This document shows positions 5,280 to 9,110 of a DNA stretch of 9,110 bases, one piece after another (position 1 is the stretch's first letter; each line of letters begins with the position of its first letter). Below the pieces are notes generated by a model that ran no database searches, had not been told where the DNA came from, and worked only from the letters and a program-made list of their open reading frames with translations. The stretch lies in contig CAJPSG010000017.1 in assembly GCA_905373195.1 (NCBI GenBank), positions 1 to 9,110 on the forward strand, read 5' to 3'. The translations under genes were made by a program, and so were the position numbers. Source of the DNA: Kingella oralis (GTDB lineage Bacteria > Pseudomonadota > Gammaproteobacteria > Burkholderiales > Neisseriaceae).

Positions 5280-5321
5280 TTTTCAGGCTGCCTAATAAAA
5301 TCAGCCAAGGCAGCCTGAAAA
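5280..5321. repeat. Inverted pair of exact DUS in the ccoN leader
   Basis: TTTTCAGGCTGCCT (5280-5293) and AGGCAGCCTGAAAA (5308-5321) form a perfect 14-base stem with a 14-base loop; both arms contain exact DUS (5282-5293 and 5308-5319). It ends 47 bases before the ccoN start codon, so it lies in the leader if the promoter is near the FNR box. There is no T-run after it on the plus strand, so it may be only partly terminating or simply an uptake signal. Confidence 0.75.
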
Positions 5322-5359
5322 CCGCCCATCGCATAATAAAAGAAATATTTTCAACGTAT

Positions 5360-5363
5360 GGAG
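5360..5363 (+). promoter_or_regulatory. ccoN ribosome binding site that fixes the start
   Basis: GGAG is followed by a 5-base gap and ATG 5369. An in-frame ATG at 5276 exists, but it would translate through the DUS hairpin ([10 protein letters not shown]) and has no ribosome site, and CcoN proteins begin near [14 protein letters not shown]. The start at 5369 is therefore chosen. Confidence 0.8.
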
Positions 5364-5368
5364 TTGTT

Positions 5369-6802
5369 ATGGAAACGCAAACCTATAACTATAAAGTGGT
5401 GCGCCAATTTGCCATTATGACGGTAATCTGGGGCATCATTGGGATGTTTGTGGGCGTGTATGCCGCCGCAGAATTGCGCTGGCCCGCCCTCAACATGTCG
5501 GATATTGCGCCTTGGTTTCACTTTGGTCGCATCCGCCCCTTGCACACCAATGCCGTGATTTTTGCCTTTGGCGGCTGTGGCTTGATTGCCACATCTTATT
5601 ATGTGGTGCAGCGCACTTGCAATGCACGGCTGTTTGGCGGCAACTGGCTGCCCGCGTTCACCTTTTGGGGCTGGCAATTGGTGATTGTGCTGGCGGTGAT
5701 TACCCTGCCCTTGGGCTACACCCAAGGCAAGGAATACGCCGAGCTGGAATGGCCGATTGATATTTTGATTACCGCCGTGTGGGTGGCGTATGCCATCGTG
5801 TTTTTTGGCACGATTGCCAAGCGCAAAATGAAGCATATTTATGTGGCAAACTGGTTTTACGGCGCGTTTATCCTTGCCGTGGCGTTACTGCATATTGTGA
5901 ACAATATCTCCATCCCCGCAGGCGGTTTCAAATCCTATTCTGTTTACTACGGCGCGATTGATGCCATGGTGCAATGGTGGTACGGGCACAACGCGGTGGG
6001 CTTTTTCCTAACCGCAGGCTTCTTGGGCATGATGTATTACTTTGTGCCCAAACAAGCCAACCGCCCTATTTATTCTTATCGCTTATCGGTGGTGCACTTT
6101 TGGGCGTTGATTTTCACCTATATGTGGGCAGGCCCGCACCATCTGCACTACACCGCCTTGCCCGACTGGACGCAATCTTTGGGCATGGTATTGTCGCTGA
6201 TTTTGTTTGCCCCCTCTTGGGGCGGCATGATTAACGGCATCATGACGCTATCGGGCGCGTGGGACAAACTGCGCACCGACCCCATCTTAAAATTCTTAAT
6301 CGTGTCGCTGTCGTTTTACGGTATGTCCACCTTTGAAGGCCCGATGATGTCTATCAAAACAGTAAACGCATTGAGCCACTACACCGACTGGACAGTGGGG
6401 CACGTTCACTCTGGCGCATTGGGCTGGGTGGGCTTTGTAACCATCGGCTCGTTGTATTACATGATTCCCCGTTTGTATGGCAAAAAAGAAATGTATAGCG
6501 TGAAGCTGATTAACGCGCACTTCTGGATTGCCACTTTGGGCGTGGTTTTATACATCACATCCATGTGGGCATCAGGCGTAATGCAAGGCATGATGTGGAG
6601 CCAACTCAACCCCGATGGCACGCTCACGCATCCATTTATCGCATCGGTAAGCCGTTCTATGCCGTTCTATCTCATTCGTTTCTTGGGTGGCGTGTTGTAT
6701 TTAAGCGGTATGTGCATCATGGCATATAACGTTTATCGCACCGTTGCCGATGGCAAACCTGTTGAAGCAGAAATCCCTGCTTTGGCGAAAACCGAACACT
6801 GA
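5369..6802 (+). CDS. ccoN: cbb3-type cytochrome c oxidase subunit I (CcoN)
   Basis: Catalytic subunit of the high-affinity cbb3 terminal oxidase in the inner membrane; it reduces oxygen to water at a haem b3-CuB centre and pumps protons. The 477-residue protein is full length for the family and strongly hydrophobic with about 12 membrane segments. Ligands can be read by family position: H59 (RPLHTN) and H347 for low-spin haem b, H345 for haem b3, and H207 (WWYGHN), H257 and H258 (AGPHHLH) for CuB. Y251 (TYMWAG), the redox tyrosine that cross-links to a CuB histidine, and E323 (TFEGP) are both in place. It is the first gene of ccoNOQP; ccoO starts 18 bases later. An FNR box upstream suggests induction at low oxygen. 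Nothing appears damaged. Confidence 0.98.
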   Translation: METQTYNYKVVRQFAIMTVIWGIIGMFVGVYAAAELRWPALNMSDIAPWFHFGRIRPLHTNAVIFAFGGCGLIATSYYVVQRTCNARLFGGNWLPAFTFWGWQLVIVLAVITLPLGYTQGKEYAELEWPIDILITAVWVAYAIVFFGTIAKRKMKHIYVANWFYGAFILAVALLHIVNNISIPAGGFKSYSVYYGAIDAMVQWWYGHNAVGFFLTAGFLGMMYYFVPKQANRPIYSYRLSVVHFWALIFTYMWAGPHHLHYTALPDWTQSLGMVLSLILFAPSWGGMINGIMTLSGAWDKLRTDPILKFLIVSLSFYGMSTFEGPMMSIKTVNALSHYTDWTVGHVHSGALGWVGFVTIGSLYYMIPRLYGKKEMYSVKLINAHFWIATLGVVLYITSMWASGVMQGMMWSQLNPDGTLTHPFIASVSRSMPFYLIRFLGGVLYLSGMCIMAYNVYRTVADGKPVEAEIPALAKTEH

Positions 6803-6820
6803 TAAGAAAGGACGCTAAAA

Positions 6821-7432
6821 ATGAAATTGCAACAATTAGCAGAAGAAAAAGTGGGCTTTCTGATTGTGTTTACGCTTATCGTGGTAAGCGTGGGCTTGAT
6901 AGTGGAAGTTGTCCCCTTGTTTGGCACCAAAGAAGTGATTACCGCCACCAAAGGCGTGAAGCCCTATTCGCCCTTGCAAGTGGCGGGGCGCGATATTTAT
7001 GTGCGCGAAGGCTGCTACAACTGCCACTCGCAACAAATCCGCCCCTTCCGTGCCGAAACCGAACGCTATGGGCATTATTCTGTGGCAGGCGAATCGGTGT
7101 ATGACCACCCATTCCAATGGGGCTCCAAACGCACAGGCCCTGATTTGGCGCGTGTAGGCGGACGCTACTCTGATGAATGGCATCGCATCCATTTGCTCAA
7201 CCCGCGCGCAGTTGTGCCCGAATCCAATATGCCCGCATTCCCTTGGCTGGCGCGTAACAAAGTGGACGCTGATGAAGTGGTGCGCCACATGAAGGCTTTG
7301 GAAAAAGTCGGCACGCCTTACACCAAAGAAGATTACGACAAAGCCGCCGAAGAGCTCAAAGACAAATCTGAACTAGACGCAGTTATCGCCTATTTGCAAG
7401 GTTTGGGCTTGGCATTGAAAAACAAAAGGTAA
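6821..7432 (+). CDS. ccoO: cbb3-type cytochrome c oxidase subunit II (CcoO)
   Basis: Membrane-anchored monohaem cytochrome c subunit that passes electrons from CcoP to the haem b of CcoN. The 203-residue protein has one N-terminal membrane anchor (about 11-31, [19 protein letters not shown]) and a periplasmic domain. The haem-binding motif is C65-Y-N-C68-H69 and the likely axial methionine is M137 in ESNMPAFPW. The motif [14 protein letters not shown] is typical of CcoO. Start ATG 6821 is preceded by AAAGGA (6807-6812) eight bases upstream. It is 18 bases after ccoN and 6 before ccoQ, clearly in one transcript. Length and motifs are normal. Confidence 0.98.
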   Translation: MKLQQLAEEKVGFLIVFTLIVVSVGLIVEVVPLFGTKEVITATKGVKPYSPLQVAGRDIYVREGCYNCHSQQIRPFRAETERYGHYSVAGESVYDHPFQWGSKRTGPDLARVGGRYSDEWHRIHLLNPRAVVPESNMPAFPWLARNKVDADEVVRHMKALEKVGTPYTKEDYDKAAEELKDKSELDAVIAYLQGLGLALKNKR

Positions 7433-7438
7433 GAAATC

Positions 7439-7627
7439 ATGAATATGGCTTGGGCAAATAGCCTGTTTACCATCGGCATCTGCATTAGCTTCGCGGTTAT
7501 CCTGTTTATTGTGTTAAACAAGCGCAATAAACAAAACTACCAAGACGCGGCGCAAAGCATCCTAGATGATGACGACACACCCCGCGACAACGAAGCTGCC
7601 CAAACTCATCATGAACACGGAGCATAA
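7439..7627 (+). CDS. ccoQ: cbb3-type cytochrome c oxidase accessory subunit (CcoQ)
   Basis: Small 62-residue protein with one membrane helix (about 8-26, SLFTIGICISFAVILFIVL) followed by a basic KRNKQN stop-transfer segment and an acidic cytosolic tail (ILDDDD). CcoQ/FixQ proteins help stability of the oxidase complex. It is placed exactly between ccoO and ccoP, with only two bases before ccoP. ATG 7439 follows AAAGG (7425-7429); ATG 7445, two codons later, is an alternative. The C-terminus ends THHEHGA, a His-rich tail that could bind metal, though this is speculation. Conservation of such short proteins is low, so identity rests largely on position and topology. Confidence 0.93.
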   Translation: MNMAWANSLFTIGICISFAVILFIVLNKRNKQNYQDAAQSILDDDDTPRDNEAAQTHHEHGA

Positions 7628-7629
7628 TT

Positions 7630-9027
7630 ATGGAATCACAATTCACATCCCCATTTTGGCACTATTACATCGTTGCCATCGTGGTGGCCAGTTTCATTTA
7701 TGTAACATGGCTGCTGCTGTCGCAAGACAAAGTGAAGCTGAAAAAAGGCGAAGAAGTTAAAACCACAGGTCATTCTTGGGATGGCATTGAAGAATACAAC
7801 AACCCCATGCCACGCTGGTGGTTTTGGATGTTTGTTTGCATGATTTTATTCAGTGCAGGCTATTTGGTTGTTTACCCTGGCATGGGCGACTACAAAGGCG
7901 TGTTCAACTGGACCAGCCGCGGGCAATATGCAAAAGAAGTCGCCGCTGCGGATAAAACCGTCAATGCGCTGTATGGCAAATACAGCAAGATGAAGGTGGA
8001 AGACGTTGCCAAAGACAAAAACGCCATGACCATTGGCAAAAACTTGTTTGACACCTATTGCATCCAATGCCACGGCTCGGATGCGCAAGGCTCGCGCGGC
8101 TTCCCCAACCTCACCGATAGCGACTGGATTTACGGCGGCACGCCCGAAAAAATCCATGAAACCATTGATAATGGTCGCTTAGGTGTTATGCCAGCATGGG
8201 GGACAAAACTGGGTACAGAAGGCGTGCGCGATGTAGCCAATTATGTGATGTCGCTGTCCAAAGACCGCGCCTACGATGAAGAGCGCGCCGCACGTGGCAA
8301 GGAAATCTTCCAAACCAGCTGCGCTGTCTGCCACGGCGCAAACGGGCAAGGCACAATGAATACTGCTCCTGCGCTGAACGACAACACATGGCTGTGGGGC
8401 GGCAGCGAAAAAGCCATCATTGAAACCGTTACCAATGGGCGGAAAAACCAAATGCCTGCGTGGAAAGACTTTTTAACCGAAGACAAAATCCACTTGCTGA
8501 CCGCTTATGTGTGGGGTAAATCGCATCCAAAAAACCAAGCCTTGCCAACCGACAGCTCGCACGAGCCTGCCCAAGCGGCTAAACCTGCCGCTGCCCCAGC
8601 ACCTGCTGCCGCATCTACACCAGCATCTGCGCCAGCCGCCGCTTCTGCTGCACCTGCCGCTGCCAGCGCTGCTGCCGCCAGCGAGCCTGCGGCAGACCAA
8701 GCTGATGTGGCTTATAAAGATGCGGTTGCCACATTCTACTTTGCCACAGGCAAAAGCGACATTGCCGCCGATGCCGATAAAGTGGTTGCCGACTTAATCG
8801 CCGCAGGCAAAAACGGCAAAAAATTGGTGGTAAGCGGTTACACCGACAGCACAGGCAACGCCGCAGCCAACGCCGAGCTATCCAAAAAACGCGCCCAAGC
8901 CGTGCGAGCGTTTTTGGAAAAACAAGGCGTGAATGCCAAAAACATTGAGCTGCGCAAACCTGAAAACACCACCGCCGCTGCGGGCAACAACGCCCAAGGT
9001 CGCCGCGTAGAAGTGAAAGCGGAATAG
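7630..9027 (+). CDS. ccoP: cbb3-type oxidase subunit III (CcoP) fused to an OmpA-like domain
   Basis: Dihaem cytochrome c subunit that receives electrons for the cbb3 oxidase, here with an added cell-wall-binding type domain. The protein has 465 residues, well above the roughly 300 of standard CcoP. Order: membrane helix 1 (about 10-30), cytosolic segment, membrane helix 2 (about 64-82), first cytochrome c domain (C144-I-Q-C147-H148, axial M187 in VMPAW), second (C231-A-V-C234-H235, axial M275 in QMPAW), an Ala/Pro-rich linker (about 303-356), then an OmpA-like domain (about 360-465). The last has the TFYFATGKSDI start, G403-Y-T-D406-S-T-G409, N414-AELSKK-R421 and the terminal GRRVEV; D406 and R421 match the two peptidoglycan-contacting residues of OmpA. 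GGAG (7619-7622) lies seven bases before ATG 7630, inside the end of ccoQ. The oxidase part is certain; wall binding is inference. Confidence 0.97.
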   Translation: MESQFTSPFWHYYIVAIVVASFIYVTWLLLSQDKVKLKKGEEVKTTGHSWDGIEEYNNPMPRWWFWMFVCMILFSAGYLVVYPGMGDYKGVFNWTSRGQYAKEVAAADKTVNALYGKYSKMKVEDVAKDKNAMTIGKNLFDTYCIQCHGSDAQGSRGFPNLTDSDWIYGGTPEKIHETIDNGRLGVMPAWGTKLGTEGVRDVANYVMSLSKDRAYDEERAARGKEIFQTSCAVCHGANGQGTMNTAPALNDNTWLWGGSEKAIIETVTNGRKNQMPAWKDFLTEDKIHLLTAYVWGKSHPKNQALPTDSSHEPAQAAKPAAAPAPAAASTPASAPAAASAAPAAASAAAASEPAADQADVAYKDAVATFYFATGKSDIAADADKVVADLIAAGKNGKKLVVSGYTDSTGNAAANAELSKKRAQAVRAFLEKQGVNAKNIELRKPENTTAAAGNNAQGRRVEVKAE

Positions 9028-9110
9028 GCGTTGCGGTTGTTGCGATGATGGAAACCTTACATTCGCATATCAAGTGCAACACCGCTGATTAAAGGAGTAA
9101 ACCTCCCAAA
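9028..9110 (+). other. Region after ccoP with a ribosome site for a likely next gene
   Basis: No terminator hairpin is seen after ccoP. AAAGGAG at 9091-9097 is a strong Shine-Dalgarno sequence without a start codon before the window ends, so another gene may start just beyond 9110. GGAG and CTCC (9094-9097 and 9103-9106) could pair and partly mask this site. A 15-codon ATG frame (9045-9092) ends in this Shine-Dalgarno sequence, but nothing supports that it is translated. Confidence 0.4.

Noticed and set aside
5276..5368. N-terminal extension of CcoN from ATG 5276
   Set aside because: It would translate a DUS hairpin, lacks a ribosome site, and is not part of known CcoN N-termini; ATG 5369 has GGAG at the right distance.
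8536..8697. Ala/Pro-coding low-complexity segment as a tandem repeat array or frameshift site
   Set aside because: Units are irregular at the DNA level and the reading frame continues cleanly into the OmpA-like domain; it reads as an ordinary flexible linker.
9045..9092. 15-codon frame MMETLHSHIKCNTAD after ccoP as a leader peptide
   Set aside because: No ribosome site, no codon run or attenuator structure, and length is within chance.

Overview
The window looks like a chromosomal segment of a Neisseriaceae bacterium, most likely Kingella or a close relative. The main evidence is a 12-base repeat, AGGCAGCCTGAA, found on both strands: eight exact copies and at least six one-mismatch copies. 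It matches the Kingella ('AG-king') dialect of the Neisseriaceae DNA uptake sequence (DUS). The cbb3 oxidase proteins also look neisserial. No tRNA, rRNA, CRISPR array, insertion sequence or prophage gene was seen.

Left part (1-2530, + strand): a PP2C-type protein phosphatase followed by an atypical protein kinase with a zinc ribbon and a C-terminal beta-rich domain. The pair resembles the phosphatase and kinase of the predicted 'TerY-P' triad, whose third member, a TerY-like von Willebrand A protein, would be expected just left of the window. The kinase lacks the usual beta3 lysine and has a lysine in the glycine-loop strand instead, as in eukaryotic WNK kinases.

Middle (2531-5057): a convergent intergenic region holds three hairpin structures in a row: a DUS inverted pair, a REP/BIME-like element and a terminator. 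Then come two minus-strand genes, a small DUF442/TIGR01244 family protein and an M61 family metallopeptidase with a PDZ domain. The peptidase gene carries two inverted DUS pairs inside its reading frame.

Right part (5058-9110): a 311-base divergent intergenic region has a near-perfect FNR box, an inverted-repeat operator candidate and a DUS hairpin in the leader. It is followed by ccoN-ccoO-ccoQ-ccoP, the tightly packed operon for cbb3-type cytochrome c oxidase, the high-affinity oxidase used for microaerobic respiration. CcoN carries the haem/CuB catalytic core, CcoO and CcoP relay electrons through c-type haems, and CcoQ is a small accessory subunit.

The most unusual feature is CcoP. After its two cytochrome c domains comes an Ala/Pro-rich linker and a complete OmpA-like domain that keeps the Asp and Arg used for peptidoglycan binding. 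This sits where gonococcal CcoP has a third haem domain, so the oxidase may be anchored to the cell wall. DUS copies crowd the first 5.3 kb and I found none from 5320 to the end.
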